A stretch of 46,530 bases of DNA from a virus. A program made the translations under genes and the position numbers. A model generated the notes under the pieces. It saw only the letters and a program-made list of their open reading frames with translations, had not been told where the DNA came from and ran no database searches. How positions within the stretch are numbered: the stretch's first letter is position 1; every line of letters begins with the position of its first letter. This document shows positions 40,520-46,530 of the stretch, piece by piece. The DNA lies in the IMG/VR virus record IMGVR_UViG_3300046656_000727, positions 1 to 46,530 of that record; one strand, 5' to 3'.

Positions 40520-41130
40520 CCCAGGACGACCCACGCCACCATCGGACGCACGTGATCCAGGACACGACGATGGACGCCTTCACCCAGGCGCAGGGTGACG
40601 GGATCGACGACCGGGCCAGGAAGATCGTCTTCGCACTGCTGGATCCTGCGGGGCCGCGCGGGATGACCGATCGCGACGTCTTGCTCGAGGTCCGCAAGCT
40701 GCCCGGCCTCGAGCACGCGAAGAAGGACACCTTCTCGCCCGCGCGGACGCAGCTGTTCGCCGAGTTTGCCGTCATCCCGACCGGCACGAAGCGACCGCAG
40801 CGGAGCCTCGAGACGGGCGAACCGACGAACCGGGACGCGATCGTCTGGTGCCTGACCAAGTACGCGACCGATCGACAGGTCATGGCCGCCGCAGCCGTCT
40901 GGCGGAAGCGATTCCCGTTCAGCGTGCACGAGTTCGATCGCGCGCGGAGCCAGATCGCCGACTGCCGGCGTCGCGGCCAGCTCTACGTCACGGTCGCGCC
41001 CGACTTCCTGGAGCGGCTGCTGAACTGGTCGACGGCGGGCGTCGCGCCGTCGAACTTCGACCCGCGCGCGCTGGCGGCGGGGGATGGGCGAGACGAAGAC
41101 GACGACCGCGAGTTCCCGCAGGAGCCGTGA
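40516..41130 (+). CDS. Hypothetical protein, possible winged-helix DNA-binding, 204 aa
   Basis: GTG at 40516 overlaps the previous stop; GTG 40551 or ATG 40570 are alternatives. Residues about 25-90 contain RKIVFALLDPAGPRGMTDRDVLLEVRKLPG followed by FAEFAVIPTGTKRPQRSLETGEPTNRD, which resembles a helix-turn-helix and wing. Residues 100-165 are mixed helices (AIVWCLTKYATDRQVMAAAAVWRKRFPFS). The C-terminus is acidic. No family recognised. It may be a regulator or replication accessory. Confidence 0.65.
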   Translation: MTQDDPRHHRTHVIQDTTMDAFTQAQGDGIDDRARKIVFALLDPAGPRGMTDRDVLLEVRKLPGLEHAKKDTFSPARTQLFAEFAVIPTGTKRPQRSLETGEPTNRDAIVWCLTKYATDRQVMAAAAVWRKRFPFSVHEFDRARSQIADCRRRGQLYVTVAPDFLERLLNWSTAGVAPSNFDPRALAAGDGRDEDDDREFPQEP

Positions 41131-41132
41131 CG

Positions 41133-41513
41133 ATGGACGAGACGAAGGACGAGCTCTGGTGGAAGTGCACGCGCGGGGGCTGCAGCGACCGCGCCGTCGT
41201 CTTCCCGGTCGGGATGCTGCCGTGCAAGTGCGGCGTCTGCGGCGGGAACGGCCCGCCGGTCCTCTGCGTCGTGATGGCCGTCCCGCTCTGCGGGCCGTGC
41301 AGCACGATCGTGACGGCCGCCGACCTCATGTCCGATCGCGTGATCGGGTTCGTGCAGGGGGCGACCGCGACGAACGCCCACGGCCACCCGATGCCCGACA
41401 AGGGCGACTTCAAGCTCGAGATGCGGATGCTCGAGCACTTCGTCGCGCCCAACCCCAACGTGCATCTCCCCGAGAAGACGTGGCGACCCAACAAGAGGAC
41501 CCGACCGAAATGA
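41133..41513 (+). CDS. Cys-rich protein, 126 aa
   Basis: ATG at 41133. Cysteines in CTRGGCSD, LPCKCGVCGGNG, PVLCVVMAVPLCGPCST suggest two zinc sites in residues 12-57. The rest is mixed. Its stop overlaps the methyltransferase start (ATGA). Not recognised. Confidence 0.65.
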   Translation: MDETKDELWWKCTRGGCSDRAVVFPVGMLPCKCGVCGGNGPPVLCVVMAVPLCGPCSTIVTAADLMSDRVIGFVQGATATNAHGHPMPDKGDFKLEMRMLEHFVAPNPNVHLPEKTWRPNKRTRPK

Positions 41514-43096
41514 CGACCCCGCCCCAGATGCTCGTTTCCATGAAGGTGTCCGACCTCGAGAAGGCGCGCGCCACCTACAACCCGCGCGTGATGCCCGAGG
41601 CGGAGGCCGCCGCACTCCAAACGTCGATCGCGCGGTTCGGCGAGCTGCAGCCCATCGTCTTCAACAAGCGGACGAAGACGATCGTCGGCGGGCACCAGCG
41701 CGTCTCGGCGCGCGCAGCGATGAAGCGCAAGACGGCGCTCGTGATGGTCGTCGACCTCGACGAGAACGACGAGAAGGCGGCCAACCTCGCGCTGAACAAG
41801 ATTCACGGCGATTGGGACTTCCCGAAGCTGCAGCAGCTGCTCGACGAGCTCGGGTCGATCAACAGTGATCTCCCCGCGATCGCCGGATTCACGGAGCAGG
41901 AGCTCCGCAGCATCGAGCAGTCGGGCAACCTCCTCGGACTGCGGATCTCCGACGCGCGCAAGAGCCAGCAGGAGATCGACGCCGCAGCGAACGAGGTCGA
42001 CCAGGACGAGATCCCGCTCCCGCCCGACGCGCCCACGACGCGGCGCGGCGACATCTGGCAGCTCGGCGACCATCGCCTCATGTGCGGGGACTCGTCCGTC
42101 GAGGCGGACCTCGACCTGCTGCTCGACGGCGCGATCGTCCATCTGGCGAATATAGATCCCCCGTACAACGTGAAGATGGAACCGCGGTCCAACAACGCGA
42201 TCGCGTCATCGATGCGTGGCGCGAAGACTTCGCACCATCAAAAACTCGACGTGATGCGCCATCCGTCGAAGTCGAAGGGCACCACGAAGCAAATGCGCGC
42301 GAAGGACCGCGCGCTCGTGAACGACTTCATCTCGGACGGCGACTTCGAGAACCTACTGGCCCGCTGGTTCGCCAACTTCGCGCGCGTCTTGAAGCCGGGC
42401 CGCGCTTTCTACTTGTGGGGCGGCTACTCGAACATCTCCAACTACCCGCAGGCGATGAAGGCTGCCGGCCTCTTCTTCAGCCAGGCGCTGATCTGGGTGA
42501 AGGGCCATCCGGTCCTGACGCGAAAGGACTTCCTCGGCGATCATGAGTGGTGCTTCTATGGATGGCGCGAGGGCGCCGCGCACCAGTTCTTCGGACCCAA
42601 CAACATCGCCGATGTCTGGGTCGTGAAGAAGCTGCCGCCGCAGAAAATGATCCACCTCTGCGAGCGCCCCGTCGATCTCTACGCGCGTGCGATCATGTAC
42701 TCGTCGAAGAAGGGGGAGAACGTTCTCGACATGTTCGGTGGCAGCGGATGCACGATCATTGCCTGCGAGCATCTAGGCCGGCACGGGTTCTCGCTCGAGA
42801 TCGACCCGGCCTACTGCGACGTCATCCTCGCCCGATGGCAGGCGCTGACGGGGAACTTCGCGACGCTCGTCGCGTCGACGGACGGCGCGTCGATCAATCC
42901 GAAGCACCCCCACGGGCCGACGATCACGGCGGTCCGCGACTGGCGCGAGATGAAGGCGGCGCGCGGGCTCGCCGACGCGACGAAGGCACTCGCCGCCGGC
43001 GCGACCGTTATTGGCCCAACTGGCGCAGCAGGCGGCGGCGCGCCTCATCCACCAAGGAGTGGCCGCTCCTCTTCGCGGCGCGCCGCATCTCTTTGA
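41510..43096 (+). CDS. ParB-domain / beta-class DNA methyltransferase fusion
   Basis: 528 aa. Residues 12-115 form a ParB/Srx-like domain (NPRVMPEAEAAALQTSIARFG, PIVFNKRTKTIVGGHQRVSA). The methyltransferase follows: DIWQLGDHRLMCGDS, catalytic DPPY at 216-219 (motif IV), then the AdoMet-binding MFGGSG at 408-413 (motif I). Motif IV before motif I marks the beta class (N6-adenine or N4-cytosine). No partner restriction enzyme is visible, so it is an orphan, likely protecting phage DNA or altering regulation. The last 90 bases overlap the antisense regulator gene, and the C-terminal 30 residues look non-conserved. Confidence 0.92.
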   Translation: MTTPPQMLVSMKVSDLEKARATYNPRVMPEAEAAALQTSIARFGELQPIVFNKRTKTIVGGHQRVSARAAMKRKTALVMVVDLDENDEKAANLALNKIHGDWDFPKLQQLLDELGSINSDLPAIAGFTEQELRSIEQSGNLLGLRISDARKSQQEIDAAANEVDQDEIPLPPDAPTTRRGDIWQLGDHRLMCGDSSVEADLDLLLDGAIVHLANIDPPYNVKMEPRSNNAIASSMRGAKTSHHQKLDVMRHPSKSKGTTKQMRAKDRALVNDFISDGDFENLLARWFANFARVLKPGRAFYLWGGYSNISNYPQAMKAAGLFFSQALIWVKGHPVLTRKDFLGDHEWCFYGWREGAAHQFFGPNNIADVWVVKKLPPQKMIHLCERPVDLYARAIMYSSKKGENVLDMFGGSGCTIIACEHLGRHGFSLEIDPAYCDVILARWQALTGNFATLVASTDGASINPKHPHGPTITAVRDWREMKAARGLADATKALAAGATVIGPTGAAGGGAPHPPRSGRSSSRRAASL

Positions 43097-43211
43097 TGAG
43101 CGCGCTGGGTAGGCGCCAGGTAACTCGCTGTTCCATGGCACCGGAATCGAACTTTGGAGGACGGCCAGGGCCAGTCCTCGCATGAACGAAGGTTCTGTTA
43201 TCTCTTTTCAT
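43008..43211 (-). CDS. Arc-type ribbon-helix-helix regulator, 67 aa
   Basis: Reads antisense to the methyltransferase 3' end. ATG at 43211, stop at 43008. Residues 27-64 (EQRVTWRLPSALIKEMRRAAKRSGHSLVDEARRRLLRQL) match the Arc/MetJ-like ribbon-helix-helix: strand RVTWRLP, helix, SGHSLVDEA turn, helix. The first 22 residues are basic. Such proteins bind operators as dimers of dimers. No strong ribosome binding site is visible. The only minus-strand gene in the early region, adjacent to a divergent regulatory region, so it probably autoregulates and controls the genes from 43383. Confidence 0.85.
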   Translation of the reverse strand: MKRDNRTFVHARTGPGRPPKFDSGAMEQRVTWRLPSALIKEMRRAAKRSGHSLVDEARRRLLRQLGQ

Positions 43212-43382
43212 TGCGGCGGACGTTATCACAGGGGGCGTTCCGAAGGAAGAATCGTCGGAAGGCCGTCGCGCGCGGGCTAACGCTGGGGAGCACCCCGGGC
43301 TAGTGGCGTCGGGCAGGCTGCCAAAGGGTGGCCCGACAGTAATCGCGCGACGCCCTCCCGGCGATTCCACGAGGAGACGAAC
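43212..43382. promoter_or_regulatory. Divergent regulatory region with hairpins and GATAAC repeats
   Basis: 171 bases between the Arc-like gene and the next plus-strand gene. It and the adjoining gene start are less GC-rich than the flanks. On the minus strand GATAAC occurs twice about 25 bases apart (TGATAACGTCC and AGATAACAGAAC), possible operator half-sites around the Arc-like start. Hairpins: CTGGGG-agca-CCCCGG (43283-43298) and GTCGGGC...GCCCGAC (43308-43337). The region is the likely promoter/operator for both sides. Confidence 0.65.
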
Positions 43383-43685
43383 GTGCCGCAGGACTTCGCA
43401 GGCCGTCACCATTGGGCGATGACGAACGCCGCCAAGGACGCATTCCTGAATGGCGTCATTGGGACCGGGACGGCGACGCTGACGCCGCACGAGAAGTGCG
43501 CATGGCTCGAGGCGAAGATGCGCGTCCGCATCAGCCACAACGGGAACGTCTGCCTCGAGCTCGTCGACGAGCGGCACGGCGAGGAGATCGTCCTGTTCTG
43601 GTTCGACGTCCCGACGCTGCCTGGCACGACCGTCGATCTCGACGGCCTGCGCGGCCGCGCCGAGATCAAGATCGGGAGCGTCTGA
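43383..43685 (+). CDS. Hypothetical protein, 100 aa
   Basis: GTG at 43383 with GAGGAG eight bases upstream. Sequence is helical, then beta-rich: HHWAMTNAAKDAFLNGVIGTG, KCAWLEAKMRVRISHNGNVCLELVDERHGEEIVLFWFDVP. No family recognised. First gene of the second early block, so it is likely under the Arc-like regulator. TGATG overlap with the next gene. Confidence 0.65.
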   Translation: MPQDFAGRHHWAMTNAAKDAFLNGVIGTGTATLTPHEKCAWLEAKMRVRISHNGNVCLELVDERHGEEIVLFWFDVPTLPGTTVDLDGLRGRAEIKIGSV

Positions 43686-43951
43686 TGGGAACCGGCCACC
43701 CGGATTACCTGGGATTGAAGACGGCGAACTGCGTCGACTGCGTCCGCCAGCAGTCGGGGCACGAACCCTGCCACTTCTGGACGGGCCACGTGCACGCGCT
43801 CGTCGGCTCGCAGGACGTGATGATCACCGCGGGCTACTGCGAGGAGACCCCGCGCGATCCGCTCCCAAAGCCGATCGGCTACGAGTGCCCGAACGGCGGG
43901 GCAGGATGCGCCGGAGCATGGAAGCGCGAGATGGGGATCTCCGCGTCATGA
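43685..43951 (+). CDS. Small Cys-rich protein, 88 aa
   Basis: ATG at 43685. CVDCVRQQSGHEPCHFW, YCEETP and YECPNGGAGC place six or more cysteines plus histidines in a probable zinc-binding fold. Not recognised. Stop overlaps the next ATG. Confidence 0.65.
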   Translation: MGTGHPDYLGLKTANCVDCVRQQSGHEPCHFWTGHVHALVGSQDVMITAGYCEETPRDPLPKPIGYECPNGGAGCAGAWKREMGISAS

Positions 43952-44694
43952 ACGAACCGATCGACGCAGATGCCGCGCGCCGCGGCGAGTTCTGCAAGGA
44001 CGGTCTCCCGGGGTGCTTTTGCAGAATCGGGTGGCCCATCGAACGGACCTGTCCGGAGTGCCGCAATCTCCGCCAGGTCGGGACATCAGACGCATTCTCG
44101 TTCTGCATCTGCCCGCCACCGCCCGACAAGACCGAACGCGGCCGAGACGTCCCCGGCGACGGCATCGAACTCGTGGTCCCAGGCCACTGGAAGCCGATCG
44201 ATCCCGACGACGAGATCCGTCGCGGCGCCAACGGGGAGATGGTCATCGTGCGACGCGTCAAGCTCGAACCGAAGTGGGCGTTCCTGCGGCCGTTCCCGAT
44301 CTACATCGACGGGCTGCTCTACCTGTGGCGGCTCCGCATCCTCGAGACGCCGTGGTTCGCGATCTGGCTGCACGCGATCCACCGGCCCGACAACCAGCGC
44401 GAGGACCTGCACGACCACCCGCGCGCGTTCGCGTCCTTCGTGCTGCGCGGGAAGTACATCGAGGTCTTCCCGCAGAGCTACCCGTCGCAGTTCTGCTGGC
44501 GCGTCGTCCGGTGGCTGAACGTGAAGCGCGCGACCGACGCGCACCAGATCGTGAAGCTTTCGCGATCGCCGGTCTGGACGCTCGTCTTCTGCGGGCCGCG
44601 CTGGCGCCGCTGGGGGTTCGTGACGAAGGACGGGTGGGTCGACGCCGACGCCTACATCGCAGCGAAGGAGAGCGCCAAATGCCCGAGAACGTGA
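43948..44694 (+). CDS. Cys-containing cupin-like protein, 248 aa
   Basis: ATG at 43948 (ATGA overlap). Residues 16-55 hold Cys-rich sequence (FCKDGLPGCFCRIG, RTCPECR, FSFCICPPP) that may bind zinc. Residues about 130-240 match a cupin-like double-stranded beta helix: REDLHDHPRAFASFVLRGKYIEVFP with the HDHP metal-binding motif, then AHQIVKLSRSPVWTLVFCGPRWRRWGFVTKDGW. This HDHP...WTL...GPR...WGF pattern occurs in phage genomes; activity unknown. Fusing a zinc-type N-terminus to it is unusual. Confidence 0.75.
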   Translation: MNEPIDADAARRGEFCKDGLPGCFCRIGWPIERTCPECRNLRQVGTSDAFSFCICPPPPDKTERGRDVPGDGIELVVPGHWKPIDPDDEIRRGANGEMVIVRRVKLEPKWAFLRPFPIYIDGLLYLWRLRILETPWFAIWLHAIHRPDNQREDLHDHPRAFASFVLRGKYIEVFPQSYPSQFCWRVVRWLNVKRATDAHQIVKLSRSPVWTLVFCGPRWRRWGFVTKDGWVDADAYIAAKESAKCPRT

Positions 44695-44966
44695 AGGTGA
44701 CGGTGGAGGAACAGATCGACCTCGTTCAAACGGCGTGCGACATCGCGTTCGACATGGACGATGGCTGCGATTCGTGCAATGACCAGCGCAAGGTGCGCGA
44801 CGCGGTGATCGCCGCGATACGCGACGTCGCCGCGCTGCGCGGGGTGGAGAAGGCTGCGGCGGAGGTGGCGGTTTGCCTCGTAGGACTCGGCGAGGTGCCC
44901 GACTCTGCGCTCGACGCCCTCAAGGCCGCGCTCGCGGCGGTGGGATGGGAATGGGAACGAAAATGA
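44679..44966 (+). CDS. Hypothetical protein, 95 aa
   Basis: ATG at 44679 with GAAGGAG upstream, overlapping the cupin gene by 16 bases. Acidic helical protein (VTVEEQIDLVQTACDIAFDMDDGCDSCNDQRKVRDAVIAAIRDVAAL). A CxxC (GCDSCN) may be redox- or metal-active. Not recognised. Confidence 0.65.
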   Translation: MPENVKVTVEEQIDLVQTACDIAFDMDDGCDSCNDQRKVRDAVIAAIRDVAALRGVEKAAAEVAVCLVGLGEVPDSALDALKAALAAVGWEWERK

Positions 44967-45430
44967 GACTAATGGCGTTCAGCCTGACGCGCGTGCAGTT
45001 GCTGCGCGGCGATAAGACCGTCACCCGACGCCTCGGCTGGCGCGACCTGAAGGTCGGCGAGCTCGTCCAGGCGGTCACGAAGGCGCAGGGGCTGAAGAAG
45101 GGCGAGAGCCCCGAGCGCCTGATGCGCATCGAGGTCGTCTCCGTCCGCCGCGAGCCGCTCGATGCGATCACGGCGGCGGAGGTCGCGCTCGAGGGATTCG
45201 CCGGCCGCGACCCCGAGTGGTTCATCGACCACTTCCTACGCGCCCACGGCAAGAAGCCCGACGCGCGCGACGTCGATGTGACGCGCATCGAGTTCCGCAG
45301 GGTCCGCCCGGTCTACCTGCCGCCGCCGCCGCGCGGCCCGGGCCTCATGGCGACCGACGCGCAGCGCCGGCACTTCGACGACATGCTCGCGCAAACGCCG
45401 CCGCCTGGTGGCCCGGAGGAATCAACGTGA
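44963..45430 (+). CDS. ASCH-domain protein, 155 aa
   Basis: The ATG at 44963 overlaps the previous stop (ATGA). Residues 4-110 follow the ASCH/PUA-like pattern used by small phage proteins: MAFSLTRVQLLRGDKTVTRRLGWRDLKVGELVQAVTKAQG, then RIEVVSVRREPLDAITAAEVALEGF, then FIDHFLRAHG. ASCH domains bind RNA or act on modified nucleosides. The Pro-rich tail after residue 120 is likely disordered. Its partner, the next gene, is coupled by GTGA. Confidence 0.8.
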   Translation: MRLMAFSLTRVQLLRGDKTVTRRLGWRDLKVGELVQAVTKAQGLKKGESPERLMRIEVVSVRREPLDAITAAEVALEGFAGRDPEWFIDHFLRAHGKKPDARDVDVTRIEFRRVRPVYLPPPPRGPGLMATDAQRRHFDDMLAQTPPPGGPEEST

Positions 45431-45804
45431 GATACGGGAACATGACGACGGCGACGAAGAACGCACTCTCGGTCCTGCGCCACATCGACGACGGCAGTCT
45501 TGGACGGCCGCTGACGATCGTCGTTCTTCCGACCGGCGGGCGGGGATTGGATGACCCGAGCTACATCGACGACGGCGACACGATCGTCGTCAGCTTCCAG
45601 GACGAAGTTTCGGTCTGGATCAACGTCACCGCCCATGGCGCCGGCGTCGACCGCATCTATGCCCCGCGGCACGACGCGATCTGGCACACCGAGATGGATC
45701 GGCTGACGGCGGAATGGAGCGCGATCCGCGGATGGCCCGTGCACAGCGACGTCGCGCGGCGGGTGATGGATGCGGTCGATCGCCAGCGCCACCCGCCTGC
45801 CTGA
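45427..45804 (+). CDS. Hypothetical protein, 125 aa (last early gene)
   Basis: GTG start overlapping the previous stop. Helical start (TTATKNALSVLRHIDDG), then beta (LTIVVLPTGGRG, DTIVVSFQDEVSVWINVTAHGAGVDRIY), then a C-terminal helix. Not recognised. It ends the plus-strand operon, 36 bases before a strong hairpin. Confidence 0.65.
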   Translation: MRYGNMTTATKNALSVLRHIDDGSLGRPLTIVVLPTGGRGLDDPSYIDDGDTIVVSFQDEVSVWINVTAHGAGVDRIYAPRHDAIWHTEMDRLTAEWSAIRGWPVHSDVARRVMDAVDRQRHPPA

Positions 45805-45840
45805 CAGTTCGGAAACTGCCTGACAGATCCGCGAGATCCC

Positions 45841-45872
45841 ACACGAAACCGCAAGCGGGTTTCAGATCGTGT
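45841..45872 (+). terminator. Hairpin after the early operon, possible terminator
   Basis: ACACGAAACCGC-aa-GCGGGTTTC with outer arms ACAC/GTGT folds into a roughly 12-bp stem with a short bulge (45841-45872). It lies 37 bases after the last plus-strand gene. There is no clear U-run afterwards (CACCCCTC), so it may be a structural or factor-dependent end rather than an intrinsic terminator. Confidence 0.5.
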
Positions 45873-46211
45873 CACCCCTCATTCGAGGCCGAGAAACAGG
45901 AACTGCCCCGGGGAGAGTCGCGTCGGCGCACGACGTTGGCCCACGGCGCGCAGCGGCGCAGGACGGATGGAAGTACGACGAGGACGGCCCGTCGCGCACC
46001 CGTGCCAACGTCGCGAACGGCAATGCGAAACTTTGCCCCCCGGGCTAGCGAAACGCCGGCGCGCGCGGCACCCCCGCGAAAAAGGCCCAAAAAGGACCCA
46101 TTACGGGGGGGGGTAGGGCCGCCTGGCACGCGGGTTGATTCGCCTCGCTCGGCCGCCCGGAACGCCGTGCCGACCGCCCGCTCCAATCGTCGGTCCGTCG
46201 CGCCGACGAAA

Positions 46212-46248
46212 GGGCGCGCGCCGAGGGTTCGTGACCCGGCGCGCGCCC
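46212..46248 (-). terminator. Strong hairpin after the virion operon, possible terminator
   Basis: Arms GGGCGCGCGCC (46212-46222) and GGCGCGCGCCC (46238-46248) pair perfectly, with an inner GGGT/ACCC stem around a TCGTG loop. It lies about 50 bases downstream of the last minus-strand gene (stop at 46300). On the minus strand it is followed by TTTCGTC, a weak T-run. Likely end of the late transcript. Confidence 0.7.
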
Positions 46249-46299
46249 GATGGGTCGATCGCCCGCTGTGGTGTCCGCTCGTCGTGAGGGAGTGCCCGA

Positions 46300-46530
46300 T
46301 CAACCCACGACGGGCGGGGGCGGCAGCGGGTTCGTCGAGTCCTGTCCGATCGCGTCGAGGTGCGTCGAGATCGCATCGAGGTTCGTGCCGACCGTCCCAA
46401 GCTCGTCGAGCGCGGCCTGCAGCGCGGCGGGATCGCCGGCAGCGGCCTTCAGGTCCGCGATGATCTGGTTCACGTTCGTCACGACGACGTCGACCTTCGC
46501 CGAGAGGTCGCTCGTGTGCTGGTTGACGGC
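46300..46530 (-). CDS. Small coiled-coil-like phage protein, 3' part (crosses the contig junction)
   Basis: This is the end of the 126-aa gene that begins at 277 (plus a repeat of its middle because of the terminal overlap). The coding frame runs from 46403 to TGA/TAG at 46300 in the circular molecule. Seen here: AAAGDPAALQAALDELGTVGTNLDAISTHLDAIGQD then PLPPPPVVG. Taken alone it would look like a 60-aa protein starting at a GTG at 46482, which is an artefact of linearisation. Confidence 0.75.
   Translation of the reverse strand, partial: AVNQHTSDLSAKVDVVVTNVNQIIADLKAAAGDPAALQAALDELGTVGTNLDAISTHLDAIGQDSTNPLPPPPVVG
46404..46530. repeat. Right copy of 127-bp terminal direct repeat
   Basis: Identical to bases 1-127; see the left copy. 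One copy should be dropped when the genome is treated as a circle. Confidence 0.95.

Larger units (their letters stand above)
45805..46299. other. Non-coding convergent region
   Basis: About 495 bases between the ends of the plus and minus operons. The only long frames are Arg-rich. It holds a CCTGACAG direct repeat (two copies within 30 bases of the last early gene), two hairpins listed separately, a repeated AAAAAGG-type motif (46077-46100) and an eight-base G run. On the minus strand the AAAAAGG motif gives GGGTCCTTTTTGGGCCTTTTT, which may help end late transcription. Confidence 0.7.

Noticed and set aside
45872-46303. A 143-codon minus-strand frame after the last virion gene
   Set aside because: Starts with TTG, extremely Arg/Ser-rich, spans the strong hairpin at 46212-46248 and a G run. 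Treated as non-coding.
1-46530. tRNA genes, rRNA or CRISPR arrays
   Set aside because: No GTTCGAATC-type TPsiC arm with matching acceptor stem, no rRNA signature and no regularly spaced short repeats were seen; the regular repeats found are inside structural genes.

Overview
The window is a complete or nearly complete genome of a tailed double-stranded DNA bacteriophage with a contractile tail (Caudoviricetes, myovirus type). The first 127 bases recur exactly as the last 127 bases, so the contig closes on itself with a unique length of 46,403 bp, and one gene runs across the junction. The sequence is very GC-rich and genes use AGGAG-like ribosome binding sites with many ATGA, GTGA and TGATG overlaps. 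No host can be named; a GC-rich bacterium is inferred. I see no rRNA, tRNA, CRISPR, insertion sequence, integrase, transposase or DNA polymerase.

Minus strand, about 33.8 kb down to 1 and through the junction to 46.3 kb: the virion operon. In order of transcription it encodes a small Cys protein, lambda-type packaging proteins (Nu1-like TerS, GpA-like TerL, gpW-like joiner, lambda-type portal), a prohead protease/major capsid fusion, a DUF2190-type decoration protein, a connector candidate and an unknown 250-aa protein. An 11-kb adsorption block follows (14.3-25.5 kb). Then comes a Mu-like tail: sheath gpL, tube gpM, chaperones gp41/gpE', tape measure, gpN, gpP, gp45, gp46, gp47, then a tail fibre, two membrane or lipoprotein genes that may act in lysis, gp48, a probable glycan-active protein, a small Acb2-like protein and minor tail/coiled-coil proteins.

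The adsorption block is the most unusual part. Two giant proteins (1188 aa, glycoside-hydrolase-like; 1428 aa, pectate-lyase/PKD/beta-helix) both end in a related domain that resembles a phage tail terminator (lambda gpU / Mu gp37 position). The block sits where Mu carries its terminator gene, and no stand-alone terminator is visible. This suggests glycan-degrading enzymes tethered to the head-tail neck. Between them lie a glycine-rich fibre with 195-bp internal repeats and a small tail accessory protein.

Plus strand, 34.4-45.8 kb: an early operon of small proteins (several Cys-rich), a YqaJ exonuclease, a RecT annealing protein, a RuvC-like resolvase, a ParB-DNA methyltransferase fusion, a cupin-like protein and an ASCH protein. 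An intrinsic terminator lies at 40.33 kb, and a minus-strand ribbon-helix-helix regulator lies antisense to the methyltransferase 3' end, beside a structured 171-bp divergent region. The two operons diverge from a roughly 630-bp non-coding region (33.78-34.41 kb) and converge on a roughly 495-bp non-coding region (45.80-46.30 kb) holding two strong hairpins. No endolysin was recognised.
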